This document shows positions 9,279 through 18,681 of a DNA stretch of 64,000 nt, one piece after another. The position numbers and the translations under genes are program-made. How positions within the stretch are numbered: position 1 is the stretch's first letter; each line of letters starts with the position of its first letter. The stretch spans positions 149,076-213,075 of the forward strand of contig CACZBM010000002.1 in assembly GCA_902779445.1 (NCBI GenBank), written 5' to 3'. The notes beneath the pieces were generated by a model. That model was given only the letters and a program-made list of their open reading frames with translations. It was not told the DNA's origin and did not search any database. Origin of the DNA: an uncultured Lachnospiraceae bacterium. GTDB taxonomy: Bacteria; Bacillota; Clostridia; Lachnospirales; Lachnospiraceae.

Positions 9279-10331
9279 TCAATATGACTTCACTTCTCTC
9301 CAAAGGTCATTTAGATGGCGGTCCGCATCCTCTCCGAGATAGGAATATGCCTCAAGGTCATAGTCGGATAGATTCGGAAATGCAATGGGTGATTTCCGGA
9401 TATCTTCATCTTCTATAAGCGCCCTTGCGGGGATATTGGGTGTAGAATAAGTGATATAGTCAAAGTTCATATACGCGATCCGCGGCTTCAAAAGAAAATT
9501 AATGAATTTCTCTGCATTTTCCTTATGTTTTGCATTTTTCGGGATGACCCAGGAATCGATCCAGACATTGGTGCCTTCCTTAGGGATGACATATTCAAGA
9601 TCCGGGTTCTCACGCTGGGTATATATAGCTTCACCAGAATATATAACTCCGAGCGCAGCTTCATTACCGATCATCTTATCCCTTACCTGATCCACCACGT
9701 ATGCCTGTACATTGGCTTTCTGCGCCTGAAGGAGCTTCTTTGAAGCCTGAAGCTCATCTTCGTCTGTGGTATTCATGGAGTATCCAAGATACCTTTCCGC
9801 TACCATGAAAGCATCCCTTACTGAATCCTGCATAAGGATCTCATCCTTATACTTTTCATCCCAAAGTATCCCCCATGAGTCTACCGGTTCATGTACCATG
9901 GTCTTATTGTACAGAATACCTACGGTTCCCCATACATAAGGAACGGAATATTTGTTTCCGGGATCAAATTCTTCGGATTTTTCCCAGTACTCTTTTCCGA
10001 TATTATCTTTATCGGTTATATTGTCAAAGTTGATCTCCTCTAAAAGATCATTCTCTATCATCTTGCTTATCATATAGTCAGAAGGACATACAAGATCGTA
10101 ATTAACTGCCCCAGCCTCGATCTTAGGGTACATTATCTCATTGGTCTCATATTCGTCGTAGACTATATCTATGCCTGTTTCTTCCGTAAACATGGTAAGA
10201 ACATCCGGATCGATGTATTCTCCCCAGTTATATATATACAGCGTATTCTCATCATCTTCGCTTGCTGCTCCACTGCATCCGCTTGCAGAAAGGACCAGGC
10301 TCAAGAGAAGTAAATACAGGATCTTCTTCAT
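9279..10331 (-). CDS. potD: Spermidine/putrescine ABC transporter, substrate-binding lipoprotein
   Basis: An extracellular binding protein for polyamines, delivering them to PotBC. It has 350 residues with a signal peptide and lipobox LSASGC (Cys19), followed by LYIYNWGEYIDPDVL, the hallmark N-terminus of PotD/PotF proteins. Also seen are CPSDYMISKM and VPYVWGTVGILYN, typical of the family. The start overlaps the potC stop by 4 bp (ATGA), pointing to translational coupling. It is the last gene of a potABCD set. The exact polyamine preferred cannot be told from sequence alone. Confidence 0.95.
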   Translation of the reverse strand: MKKILYLLLLSLVLSASGCSGAASEDDENTLYIYNWGEYIDPDVLTMFTEETGIDIVYDEYETNEIMYPKIEAGAVNYDLVCPSDYMISKMIENDLLEEINFDNITDKDNIGKEYWEKSEEFDPGNKYSVPYVWGTVGILYNKTMVHEPVDSWGILWDEKYKDEILMQDSVRDAFMVAERYLGYSMNTTDEDELQASKKLLQAQKANVQAYVVDQVRDKMIGNEAALGVIYSGEAIYTQRENPDLEYVIPKEGTNVWIDSWVIPKNAKHKENAEKFINFLLKPRIAYMNFDYITYSTPNIPARALIEDEDIRKSPIAFPNLSDYDLEAYSYLGEDADRHLNDLWREVKSY

Positions 10332-11116
10332 TTCTTTACATTTTCCTTATCTAAATGAGGTCTGTAATTCACAAAGAATAAAAGGATCAAAACCGCTAAG
10401 AACATAATTGTGGAAAGAGCATATATCTCAGGATTAATACCTTTCTTCACCTCGGAATAGATCTTGGTGGAAAGCGTATCAAATCCGGGTCCCTGTGTAA
10501 AATGGGTAATGATAAAGTCATCAAGAGACATGGTAAAGCTCATCAGAAATCCGGAAAGAACAGCGCCCATGAGATCCGGAAGCACTACCTTAAAAAAGGC
10601 ATAAACCGGTCCTGCCCCAAGATCCAGTGCAGCTTCATAGGTGCTCTTATTTAATTCCCGGTATCTTGGCATGACAGAAAGTATCACATATGGAATATTA
10701 AATGTGATATGGGACAGAAGCACAGTAGTGAATCCCATCGAAACCCTTGCTGCTATGAAAAGAAGCATCAGGCTTACACCGGTAACAATGTCCGCATTAA
10801 GCATCGGGATATTGGTTATCCCCATTATAATGCTTCTATAACGCCTCCTCATAAACTGCATACCGGTGCAGGCAGCGGTTCCCAAAACAGTCGCGATGAA
10901 TGCAGAAAGAAATGCCAGGATCAAAGTGGTCCTGAAGGCATCCATTATTTCCTCATTGGAAATAAGCCCCAGATACCATTCAAAAGTAAAGCCTCCCCAG
11001 TGGGCTCTGGACTTACTCGAATTAAAAGAAAGCACCATAAGGGTTGCGATAGGGGCATACAGGAATATGAGTACTAATGTAAGATACAGCCTGCCGACAG
11101 TCTTTTTCATGTTCAT
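10328..11116 (-). CDS. potC: Spermidine/putrescine ABC transporter permease
   Basis: An inner subunit of the polyamine importer, with about six hydrophobic segments in 262 residues. The cytoplasmic EAA loop is seen in YEAALDLGAGPVYAFFKVVLP, which docks on the ATPase. Family features include FNSSKSRAHWGGFTFEWY near the N-terminus and SFTMSLDDFIITHF near the C-terminus, which matches PotC. It overlaps potB by 4 bp and potD by 4 bp. Confidence 0.95.
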   Translation of the reverse strand: MNMKKTVGRLYLTLVLIFLYAPIATLMVLSFNSSKSRAHWGGFTFEWYLGLISNEEIMDAFRTTLILAFLSAFIATVLGTAACTGMQFMRRRYRSIIMGITNIPMLNADIVTGVSLMLLFIAARVSMGFTTVLLSHITFNIPYVILSVMPRYRELNKSTYEAALDLGAGPVYAFFKVVLPDLMGAVLSGFLMSFTMSLDDFIITHFTQGPGFDTLSTKIYSEVKKGINPEIYALSTIMFLAVLILLFFVNYRPHLDKENVKK

Positions 11117-11922
11117 CCGTCCTCCCTGTCGTATTTGGCTGTTATGATCATACTGATCACTATAAATATCATAAGTATGACAGAAAGCCCGGCTCCGGCA
11201 TTCCAGTCGGAATCCTGAGTAAACAGCTGCTCTATGATATTACCTATGAGCAGGATCTTTCCTCCTCCCAGAATATCTGAGATCACGAAGGTCGTAAGAC
11301 TGGGTACGAATACCATGGTTATACCGGAAATAACGCCGGGAAGGCTCAATGGCCATATAACCCTGTAAAGAGTCTGAAAAGATCCGGCGCCCAGATCTCT
11401 GGCCGCATTAATAAGGTCCTTATCTATCTCCGATACCGAATTATAAATGGGTAAAACCATAAAGGGCAGGAAATCATAGACCATTCCGAGGATGATAGCC
11501 GGCGGCTTATTAATGATGTAGAAAGGCTGAAGGCCGAGGAACACAAGGATCCCGTTAAGCACTCCCTTCCTTTCAAGGATATTCTGCCAGGCGAAAGTAC
11601 GTAAGAGCGAATTCATCCACATCGGAAGTATAAAGATAAGTGCCATCAGCGAAGAATTCTTCTCCACCACCTGTGTCAGTACCAATGCAAGCGGATATGC
11701 GATAAGAAGGCACATACAGGTGGATACCAGTGAAAGGGCAATGGAAAGCATCAGCGCTTTCATATTGACGAAATAAATAATATCCCCCACGTTCCGGGTG
11801 GTAAAGGAACCGTCCGGACCAGTGAAGGCATAATAGATTATCATTATTAGCGGAATGATAATAAATCCAACGCTCCAAAGAAGATAAGGAGCTGTAACCA
11901 GTGAATTACGGGAGTCTTTCAT
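11113..11922 (-). CDS. potB: Spermidine/putrescine ABC transporter permease
   Basis: The second membrane subunit of the polyamine importer, 269 residues with about six membrane segments. The EAA-type loop is [26 protein letters not shown]. The segment [16 protein letters not shown] is typical of PotB. The start lies inside the last codons of potA (17-bp overlap), so the two are probably translated in a coupled way. The order potA-potB-potC-potD is the classical one. Confidence 0.95.
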   Translation of the reverse strand: MKDSRNSLVTAPYLLWSVGFIIIPLIMIIYYAFTGPDGSFTTRNVGDIIYFVNMKALMLSIALSLVSTCMCLLIAYPLALVLTQVVEKNSSLMALIFILPMWMNSLLRTFAWQNILERKGVLNGILVFLGLQPFYIINKPPAIILGMVYDFLPFMVLPIYNSVSEIDKDLINAARDLGAGSFQTLYRVIWPLSLPGVISGITMVFVPSLTTFVISDILGGGKILLIGNIIEQLFTQDSDWNAGAGLSVILMIFIVISMIITAKYDREDG

Positions 11923-12988
11923 CTATTTCCACAGCTTTCTCATCTTCAGATTCGGGTTTATGCATTATCTGGATATCAAAAGGATTCACCTTAAGATCAA
12001 CCTTTATATTTTCAGGGTAGTAATCGGTGGAATGAACTATGAACTCAAATCCGCGGGACATAACGCACATCTCATAATGCACTCCCTTGAAAATGGTATC
12101 TGTTACGATCCCCTCTATAGTACCCTCTCCCGGTGATACGAGATCGATATCTTCGGGTCTGATCACCACATCCACCGGGTTATTCTCGCCGAAACCTTTA
12201 TCAACACAGTCAAACCTGGCTCCCAGGATCTCCACAAGCTCATCCCTTATCATTATCCCGGGAAGGATATTGGAGTCGCCGATAAAGTCGGCTACGAAAG
12301 CATTCTCAGGCTCGTTATATACCTGTTCCGGTGTGCCGATCTGCTGGATATAGCCCTGGTTCATGACTACTATGGTATCAGACATGGTAAGGGCTTCTTC
12401 CTGGTCATGGGTAACATAGATAAATGTGATCCCAAGCTCATTCTTAAGCCTGATAAGCTCATACTGCATGTCCTGACGAAGTTTCAGGTCAAGGGCTCCG
12501 AGAGGCTCATCAAGCAGAAGTACCTTGGGTTCATTTACGATAGCTCTGGCTATTGCTATCCTCTGCTGCTGTCCTCCGGATAAAGAGTCAGGCATTCTTT
12601 TCTCGTATCCGTCCAGGTTTACGAGTTTTAATGCATAGCGGATCTTATCCTTTATGTATGAAGCGGATTTTTTCCTGATCTTCAGACCGAAAGCTATGTT
12701 TTCTGCTATGGTCATATGAGGGAATAGCGCATATTTCTGAAATACCGTATTAACTTCCCTTTTATCAGGCGCAAGATTGGTTATATCCTTTCCCTCAAAA
12801 AGCACTGACCCGGTATCAGGAGTCTCGAAACCTCCTATGATACGGAGAGTTGTAGTCTTTCCACACCCGGAAGGACCTAACAGTGTCAGGAATTCATTTT
12901 CTCTGATGTAGAGATCCAGTTCGTCAAGAACCAGATTCCCGCCGAAGGACTTGGATATATTCTGAAGATCTATCAGTTTATTAGACAA
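11906..12988 (-). CDS. potA: Spermidine/putrescine ABC transporter ATPase
   Basis: Powers polyamine uptake by PotBCD. It has Walker [10 protein letters not shown] (about residues 38-46), the Q-loop in [12 protein letters not shown], signature [14 protein letters not shown], Walker [13 protein letters not shown] and the H-loop [12 protein letters not shown]-terminal TOBE-like domain includes [12 protein letters not shown]. The length of 360 residues fits PotA. The start codon is TTG at 12988 behind AGGAGAGATAATAA. It lies 12 bp after the lactonase gene in the same direction, so the transporter may be co-transcribed with it. Confidence 0.95.
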   Translation of the reverse strand: MSNKLIDLQNISKSFGGNLVLDELDLYIRENEFLTLLGPSGCGKTTTLRIIGGFETPDTGSVLFEGKDITNLAPDKREVNTVFQKYALFPHMTIAENIAFGLKIRKKSASYIKDKIRYALKLVNLDGYEKRMPDSLSGGQQQRIAIARAIVNEPKVLLLDEPLGALDLKLRQDMQYELIRLKNELGITFIYVTHDQEEALTMSDTIVVMNQGYIQQIGTPEQVYNEPENAFVADFIGDSNILPGIMIRDELVEILGARFDCVDKGFGENNPVDVVIRPEDIDLVSPGEGTIEGIVTDTIFKGVHYEMCVMSRGFEFIVHSTDYYPENIKVDLKVNPFDIQIMHKPESEDEKAVEIDERLP

Positions 12989-13000
12989 TTATTATCTCTC

Positions 13001-14119
13001 CTACGCTAATTTATGAATTATCAGGCAGTTACCGGAATCAAAATGAATCTCCGGTCCGTTCATTATCATTGTCTTTTTCTCCATATCAAGTTTGAAGAAA
13101 GTGATGGTACTCGACTCATTATTTATTGAGATAAGGTACTTATTGTCATCGCTCGTTGTGATGTCCTTCGGGAAGTACCCTGATACAGGGAGCACGAAGA
13201 GCTGTGTAAGTAGCCCTGTCTTCTCATCCCTGCTGAATACCGCGACGGATTCATCTCCCGCATTACTGCATATAACGTACTTACCGTCTGCCGAAAGCTG
13301 TATCGCGTAAGCTGCACTCACGCCGTTAAAGCCTTCCTCCAGAGTGGAAACTGACTGGATTTTTGTAAATTTCGGCATGTTATCCGAATCTTCATATGTA
13401 TAAACGTCCACGATACTCTTTAATTCGTGGATGATATAAGCAAACTTGCCGTCAAGCGAGAACTTGATATGGTGGGGAGCTGACTCTATCTCTGAACGGA
13501 GCACATCCACCATTGAAAGCTTACCCGTATTGTGGTCCAGTCTGTAGATCTTTGTCTGATCCATTCCCACATCTGTAGCGCAGAGATATTTATTATCCCT
13601 GGTCATCTTTACACAGTCCACATGGGGCCTGAAATTACGCTCCGCTATAGTACCTATACCCTTCTGGTATATCTCATCACAGATCTTGTCTACGCTTCCG
13701 TCACTCTTTACCGAGAGTACTGTTACCTTTCCGTCATGATATCCTGCAACGAAAACAAATTTATCCTCATAATCCGTAGAGATATAGCAGCCTCTCATAC
13801 CGTTGATATCTGTCATATTAAGGAAAGTGAGGTCTCCGTTCTTTTCAATGATAAACGCTGCTACTCCGTCATCGGTAATGGAATAAAGATATTTCCCGTT
13901 ATGGGAAATGGAAATATACGACGCGTTTGTGATCTTTACCTTTGATCTTTCGGTCATACGTCCGTTATCCGGATCATAGTCAAAGATCGTGATACCGTGC
14001 TCATGGTTCAAGGTATATCCTGCACAGTAACATACATACTTTCCTTTGGAAGTTTTCTTTGTAACCGTTTTTTTAGCGGTTGTTTTTTTCTCAATTGATC
14101 TCTTACTAACTGCTGCCAT
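13001..14119 (-). CDS. Beta-propeller lactonase (YbhE/6-phosphogluconolactonase-like family)
   Basis: A seven-bladed beta-propeller protein of the lactonase family, some members of which hydrolyse 6-phosphogluconolactone. Repeated blade sequences such as ISISHNGKYLYSI, VKMTRDNKYLCATDVG, IKFSLDGKFAYII and IQLSADGKYVICSN are visible, along with NFRPHVDCV and ESAPHHIKFS, which fit conserved active-face positions. I choose the ATG at 14119 (MAAVSKR) behind AGGTGGAG over a GTG nine bases earlier. The first 25 residues are Lys/Thr-rich and not part of the propeller. The next gene downstream is potA. The substrate is not certain, and the family includes proteins without proven lactonase activity. 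Confidence 0.8.
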   Translation of the reverse strand: MAAVSKRSIEKKTTAKKTVTKKTSKGKYVCYCAGYTLNHEHGITIFDYDPDNGRMTERSKVKITNASYISISHNGKYLYSITDDGVAAFIIEKNGDLTFLNMTDINGMRGCYISTDYEDKFVFVAGYHDGKVTVLSVKSDGSVDKICDEIYQKGIGTIAERNFRPHVDCVKMTRDNKYLCATDVGMDQTKIYRLDHNTGKLSMVDVLRSEIESAPHHIKFSLDGKFAYIIHELKSIVDVYTYEDSDNMPKFTKIQSVSTLEEGFNGVSAAYAIQLSADGKYVICSNAGDESVAVFSRDEKTGLLTQLFVLPVSGYFPKDITTSDDNKYLISINNESSTITFFKLDMEKKTMIMNGPEIHFDSGNCLIIHKLA

Positions 14120-14141
14120 TTTCTCCACCTGCCTTTTATTC

Positions 14142-14271
14142 AGATTCTTCGCTTCGCTCAGAATGACACCGTGTAGGCTCCGCTCGAAGAATCTCTGTTT
14201 TTGTCATTCTGAGGGCTCCGCCCGAAGAATCTCTGTTTTTGTCATTCTGAGAGCTCCGCTCGAAGAATCTT
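14142..14271. repeat. Three R1 repeats between aroC and the lactonase gene
   Basis: AGATTCTTCGCTTCGCTCAG and two further units built of CATTCTGAG(G/A)GCTCCGC(C/T)CGAAGAATCT separated by CTGTTTTTGT. The units fold as imperfect hairpins. The element begins 20 bp upstream of the lactonase start and ends next to the aroC stop codon. Confidence 0.85.
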
Positions 14272-14275
14272 CTCT

Positions 14276-15373
14276 CTACTTGTATATTCGCTTCACATCT
14301 GACATTCTGCTGCTCATATTCCTGAGTATCATATCCGCAGTAACGATACCGGCCATACATTCTACCACTACTATGGCTCTCGGTACTATTAAAGGATCAT
14401 GCCGGCCCTTTATTACAAGCTCTTTCTCTTCTTTTTCCCTGTTAACAGTTTTTTGCAGTCTTGCAATTGACGGAGTGGGTTTTACCGCTGCCCTGAATAT
14501 AATATCCGATCCGTCACTCATTCCTCCCAGCGTTCCGCCGGAATGATTGGTTTCTTTTATGATACGGCCGTTTTCTGCTCTGAAGGGATCATTATTTTCA
14601 GAGCCCTTTAATTCCGCTGCCTTAAATCCGTCTCCTATTTCAAAACCCTTGACAGCACCTATGGACATAACAGCCTTCGAAAGCTCTGCATCGTACTTAT
14701 CAAATACAGGTTCTCCAAGGCCCGCCGGAAGATTTTTTATCATGCATTCTATCACACCACCGAAAGAATCACATTCTCCGGAAGCTGAATCCAGAAATTC
14801 GGAAACCTTTTCGTATGTGTCCCTGTCAGGCAGTCCTAAAGGGTTATTCAACGCTTCGGCGTATTCCGTTATCATGCCCTGCACTTCAAAAGGTCCGATC
14901 TTCCTTGCATATGCGTGAACCTCTATGCCCAGTTCTGAAAGAAGCTTTAATGCAACCGCTCCTGCAGCCACTCTTGCTGCCGTTTCCCTGCCTGAAGATC
15001 TGCCTCCGCCTCTATAGTCACGGAATCCGTACTTTTCATCAAAGGTAAAATCTGCGTGTCCCGGACGGTAAGTATCTTTTAATTCCGAATAATCTCTGGA
15101 ATGCTGGTCTTTATTCCTTATGAGAAGGGCGATCGGCGTGCCTTCTGTCTTACCTTCGAATACGCCGGAAAGGATCTCTACTTCATCCCCTTCATTTCTG
15201 GCAGTAGTAAACCTGGATGTACCGGGGCGTCTCCTGTCCATATACTTCTGTATGAATCCTTCATCCAGAGAGATCCCTGCCGGACAGCCGTCAACAACTG
15301 CTCCGATCGCCGGTCCGTGTGATTCTCCAAAAGTCGTGACTTTAAATAATGTTCCGTAGGTAGAACCTGCCAT
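14276..15373 (-). CDS. aroC: Chorismate synthase
   Basis: Converts 5-enolpyruvylshikimate 3-phosphate to chorismate, with reduced FMN as cofactor, at the end of the shikimate pathway. The start at 15373 (MAGSTYGTLFKVTTFGESHG) follows GAAAGGATCTAT. A start eleven codons upstream adds residues foreign to the family. The signatures GESHGPAIG, RPGHADFTFDEKYGFRDYRGGGRSSGRET and the C-terminal RHDPLIVPRAIVVVECM are intact. The length of 365 residues is normal. The stop codon TAG abuts an R1 repeat. No other shikimate gene is adjacent. Confidence 0.97.
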   Translation of the reverse strand: MAGSTYGTLFKVTTFGESHGPAIGAVVDGCPAGISLDEGFIQKYMDRRRPGTSRFTTARNEGDEVEILSGVFEGKTEGTPIALLIRNKDQHSRDYSELKDTYRPGHADFTFDEKYGFRDYRGGGRSSGRETAARVAAGAVALKLLSELGIEVHAYARKIGPFEVQGMITEYAEALNNPLGLPDRDTYEKVSEFLDSASGECDSFGGVIECMIKNLPAGLGEPVFDKYDAELSKAVMSIGAVKGFEIGDGFKAAELKGSENNDPFRAENGRIIKETNHSGGTLGGMSDGSDIIFRAAVKPTPSIARLQKTVNREKEEKELVIKGRHDPLIVPRAIVVVECMAGIVTADMILRNMSSRMSDVKRIYK

Positions 15374-15442
15374 ATAGATCCTTTCAAAATATTTATTAGC
15401 CCCCACTATAACACAGGAATGCCTATAATTAAATATAGAAAT

Positions 15443-15958
15443 TCACTGAACGTCTGAACGGCTGATACGCGGAACTTCATCCATGTGAAGGTATTTACTT
15501 AAAGATTTCACTATGAAATCGTGATCCTGAACATGATTCAGTCCTGAAACAAGGATGATCCCCACTACTCCTGCTTCTTCCACCCGGACAGGGAATCCAC
15601 CTCCGCAGCAGGCATATACATTTTCATCCATGAACTTATCAGCCATTGTCTGGTCATTTTCCTTCAATCTCATGAACCAGGATAGGGAGCTGACTTCAGT
15701 CCGGAGGACCGTATTAAACTTCCTGTTCATCCAGGCTATGTTATCAAGGTTTGTTCCCTCTCTTAACGCTTGATAAACTACAAGTCCGTTGGTACGGCGA
15801 ATACTGATGGCTATATTAAGATCCTTCTTCACGGCTTCCTGCAGCATGAAGTTACCGAGAGCCGTAGCATCCTCATTGGTAAAATGACTGAATTGGAGGA
15901 TCTCCTCCTGCATATCCAGTATCCTTCTTATCTCCTCAACTGTTTTTTCTTTTTCCAT
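15443..15958 (-). CDS. UPF0303 family protein
   Basis: A 171-residue protein of the UPF0303 group, related to the GlcG/HbpS-like fold. Seen are AISIRRTNGLVVYQAL in the first half, ENDQTMADKFMDENVYACCGGGFPVRVE, and GVVGIILVSGLNHVQDHDFIV, in the arrangement of this family. I choose the ATG at 15958, seven bases after AGGAGG; an ATG two codons earlier is too close to the Shine-Dalgarno. It is a cytoplasmic protein of unknown biochemical role. The gene lies between hypA and aroC, with an R1 repeat between it and hypA. Confidence 0.8.
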   Translation of the reverse strand: MEKEKTVEEIRRILDMQEEILQFSHFTNEDATALGNFMLQEAVKKDLNIAISIRRTNGLVVYQALREGTNLDNIAWMNRKFNTVLRTEVSSLSWFMRLKENDQTMADKFMDENVYACCGGGFPVRVEEAGVVGIILVSGLNHVQDHDFIVKSLSKYLHMDEVPRISRSDVQ

Positions 15959-15976
15959 GATCATTCCTCCTAGATC

Positions 15977-16033
15977 AGATCCTTCGCTTCGCTCAGGATT
16001 ACTCTTAGTCTTGTGCTTTAGCCCGAAGGATCT
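15977..16033. repeat. R1 repeat between hypA and the UPF0303 gene
   Basis: AGATCCTTCGCTTCGCTCAG...TTAGCCCGAAGGATCT, an inverted pair whose right arm contains the hypA stop codon (ATAGATCC on the minus strand). Confidence 0.75.
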
Positions 16034-16373
16034 ATGTTACCTCTATCGATCTCACATAAAACTCTCTTCCGCTTCCTTTTACGAGTTTTCCCTGAGACCC
16101 GCATTTAGGACAGTTAAAGCTCTTTTCATGAGGAAACTCTGTCCCGCATTCGCTGCAAAGAAGCGTTGACGGCAGAAAGGTAAAGTTGAGCTTTGCCTTT
16201 TCGCAGGTATGTCCTTCCGACAGAAGATCGAAATAAGTCTGAACGCACTCTCCTATTATTCCGGATAGTTCTCCGATCACAAGATTTATCTCATTGATCT
16301 TTTTTATATTTTTCTCTTCACTCTCTTTATCAAGAGTCTTAATAAGGTCCTGTACCACCGGGAGTTCATGCAT
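16032..16373 (-). CDS. hypA: Hydrogenase nickel incorporation protein HypA
   Basis: A nickel metallochaperone, which with HypB loads nickel into [NiFe] hydrogenase and in some bacteria urease. I choose the start at 16373 ([14 protein letters not shown]) because HypA proteins begin Met-His-Glu and His2 binds nickel. The 113-residue length is normal. A zinc site is formed by CSECG and CPKCG (about residues 72-93). The ATG lies inside the last codons of trpS (ATGCATGA, 8-bp overlap), so translation is probably coupled. The stop codon overlaps an R1 repeat. No hydrogenase or hypBCDEF gene is nearby, so its client is unknown. Confidence 0.9.
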   Translation of the reverse strand: MHELPVVQDLIKTLDKESEEKNIKKINEINLVIGELSGIIGECVQTYFDLLSEGHTCEKAKLNFTFLPSTLLCSECGTEFPHEKSFNCPKCGSQGKLVKGSGREFYVRSIEVT

Positions 16374-17457
16374 TTTTATATCTCTCAGCCTGCTCATGAA
16401 TGAGTGCAGCATCATCAAAATAATTGATCTTCATGGCTTCTTTCACTTCATGAAGAGTACGTGCTGCCACTTCTCTTGAGAATTCTGTTCCCTTTTTCAG
16501 TACTTCATATACATAAGGGATATCCCTCTCAAATTCATGGCGTCTCTCCCTTATGGGGCGAAGGGTTTCCTGAAGAACGTTATTCAGGAATTTCTTTACT
16601 TTAACATCACCTAAACCGCCTCTTCTGTAATGATCCTTCATCTCATCTAGATTCTTATAATCCGGGCAGTATTCAGTAAAGAAGTCATCATTTGAAAAGG
16701 CATCCAGATACTGGAATACAGTATTTCCTTCCACCTTTCCGGGATCTTCGACCCTAAGGTGGTCGGGATCCGTAAACATGCTCATTACACTTTTCTTGAT
16801 AGCGTCTTCCTCATCTGCAAGATAAATACAGTTTCCGATGGATTTACTCATCTTTGCCTGTCCGTCTGTACCGGGAAGCCTCAAACATGACTTATCATCA
16901 GATAGCATGATCTCCGGTTCTACAAGGGTCTCACCATATACGGAATTAAATTTACGAACGATCTCCCTTGTCTGCTCGATCATAGGTTCCTGATCTTCAC
17001 CAACAGGAACCGTTGTTGCCTTAAATGCCGTTATGTCACTGGCCTGACTAATGGGATATGTAAAGAAACCTACGGGTATGCTGGCTTCAAAATTCCTCAT
17101 CTGTATCTCTGCTTTAACAGTGGGATTTCTCTGTACTCTCGATACTGTTACAAGGTTCATATAATAAAACGTAAGCTCGGTAAGCTCAGGTATCTGGGAC
17201 TGAATGAGAATATGGGTCTTTTCAGGATCCAGCCCGCATGCGAGATAGTCAAGAGCCACTTCCACTATATTCTGTCTCACCTTCTCGGGATTCTCCGCGT
17301 TATCCGTAAGAGCCTGTGCATCGGCTATCATTACGAAAATGTCCTTAAATTCTCCTGAATTCTGCAGGTCAACCCTGCACCGCAGCGACCCCACATAATG
17401 TCCTATGTGAAGTCTTCCTGTAGGTCTGTCACCGGTTAAAATGATTTTTTCTGCCAA
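16366..17457 (-). CDS. trpS: Tryptophanyl-tRNA synthetase
   Basis: A class I aminoacyl-tRNA synthetase charging tRNA-Trp. The HIGH motif appears as [12 protein letters not shown] (about residues 14-25) and the KMSKS motif in [14 protein letters not shown]. The 363-residue length fits the family. The start is TTG at 17457 behind AGAGGAAAAGAC, and it overlaps the end of the upstream DUF5662-type gene by 22 bp. No T-box leader is visible upstream. The end overlaps hypA. Confidence 0.96.
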   Translation of the reverse strand: MAEKIILTGDRPTGRLHIGHYVGSLRCRVDLQNSGEFKDIFVMIADAQALTDNAENPEKVRQNIVEVALDYLACGLDPEKTHILIQSQIPELTELTFYYMNLVTVSRVQRNPTVKAEIQMRNFEASIPVGFFTYPISQASDITAFKATTVPVGEDQEPMIEQTREIVRKFNSVYGETLVEPEIMLSDDKSCLRLPGTDGQAKMSKSIGNCIYLADEEDAIKKSVMSMFTDPDHLRVEDPGKVEGNTVFQYLDAFSNDDFFTEYCPDYKNLDEMKDHYRRGGLGDVKVKKFLNNVLQETLRPIRERRHEFERDIPYVYEVLKKGTEFSREVAARTLHEVKEAMKINYFDDAALIHEQAERYKNA

Positions 17458-18029
17458 AGTCTTTTCCTCTTTCTTTTTAGTAATCTGTATTTAATAAAGT
17501 TAAAAGTCTTTTCCTCCCCATATACCGAGAGCATCTTCAGAAGAGCATACAGAAACCTTTTTGTCTCCTCATGCATGGGAATATCGAAATAACCCTTCAT
17601 AAGATATTTTAACGGCATATCATCGGTATAGTGTCCTTTATTATATATTTTGGAAGCAGCTATCCTGTCCATAAGCATCTCAACAACATATCTGACCGGC
17701 ATCCTGACCGGAATAGTCAGGTCCTCTGAATATCTGGCATTACTATTATAGTCTATCCAGTATTCATAGTGATGTTTATTTCTGCCTTTATGATGGAGCC
17801 AGGCCGACGAATACCCGATCTCTTCACGTTCTGCGTTATTAGGGCTCCTGTTCCCCTGATAATACCTCGCACCTACTATGAATTCCTCAGGCGAATACTT
17901 TGACAGGTCGTGTAAGATCCCCTGCCGGTACAATCCCACCTTGAAGCATCCCTTCATAACCTCTATCTTATGCTCGGTGATCGTCAGGAAGTGCTTTATG
18001 ATGTTTTCAGGATGCAGCCTTGTTTTCAT
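17436..18029 (-). CDS. DUF5662 family protein
   Basis: A conserved protein of 197 residues with an alpha-helical, His-rich core: [26 protein letters not shown], and [18 protein letters not shown]. The LHDLSK stretch and spaced histidines resemble a metal-dependent HD-like fold, and the closest family I recognise is DUF5662. I chose the ATG at 18029, four bases after the upstream TGA, rather than one ten codons earlier inside the TraX-like gene. Its biochemical function is unknown. Confidence 0.72.
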   Translation of the reverse strand: MKTRLHPENIIKHFLTITEHKIEVMKGCFKVGLYRQGILHDLSKYSPEEFIVGARYYQGNRSPNNAEREEIGYSSAWLHHKGRNKHHYEYWIDYNSNARYSEDLTIPVRMPVRYVVEMLMDRIAASKIYNKGHYTDDMPLKYLMKGYFDIPMHEETKRFLYALLKMLSVYGEEKTFNFIKYRLLKRKRKRLWQKKSF

Positions 18030-18033
18030 CTTT

Positions 18034-18675
18034 TCACCAGATAAGATATTCTCTCGCAAAATAGATCATCAGAAGATGGACCGGATAAAATGCATAAAAA
18101 AAGTATTTCCATGAAGGTCCTTTCTTACCGTTATATAATCCGATAGGGATAAGAGCCAATGCTCCGGCCACCTGTATCTTTGTCGCAAACAGCCTTACAT
18201 TGGCACTTATGATATTTATGTTCTTAAACAGCGGAAGATCCCTGAGCGCCGCAAATGAAAGTATCATCCATATTCCCGGATATCTGTAATCACAGTGTAT
18301 CTGCTGTGCTGTCACCATAATTGAAACAATGATAAGGATCTTAAGATACAGTACATCCGTCCATTTGATAAGGTACAGCATCAGAAGTCCTAAAAACAGG
18401 GTGAAGTATACATTTTGGGAACTGAGATCCACTATGCCGTCCTTAAGTGCGAGATCAAACGGAACCTCTGATATAAGGGCAAATATCCCCATCCTGAATA
18501 AATACTTTTTCACATTTTTCGTGTGATAAAAGCCTTCCACAAGGAGAAATGCAAATATCGGAAATGATAATCTCCCCACATACCTCATCCATAATGCATC
18601 CGGATATATTGATGCTCCCAGATGATCAATGACCATCGATATACAGGCCAGGATCTTTAACGTAAAGACTGACAT
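18034..18675 (-). CDS. TraX family membrane protein
   Basis: A 213-residue integral membrane protein with about six hydrophobic segments. The N-terminus LKILACISMVIDHLGA and the following RLSFPIFAFLLVEGFYHTKNVKKYL are the recognisable features of the TraX family, named after an F-plasmid pilin acetylase but widespread on Firmicute chromosomes, probably as acyltransferase-like membrane proteins. The ATG is 6 bp after the upstream GH13-like gene. The actual substrate is unknown. Confidence 0.8.
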   Translation of the reverse strand: MSVFTLKILACISMVIDHLGASIYPDALWMRYVGRLSFPIFAFLLVEGFYHTKNVKKYLFRMGIFALISEVPFDLALKDGIVDLSSQNVYFTLFLGLLMLYLIKWTDVLYLKILIIVSIMVTAQQIHCDYRYPGIWMILSFAALRDLPLFKNINIISANVRLFATKIQVAGALALIPIGLYNGKKGPSWKYFFYAFYPVHLLMIYFAREYLIW

Positions 18676-18681
18676 ATCTTA

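Noticed and set aside
16032..16373. A [NiFe] hydrogenase maturation cluster
   Set aside because: Only hypA is present; the neighbours are trpS and a UPF0303 gene.
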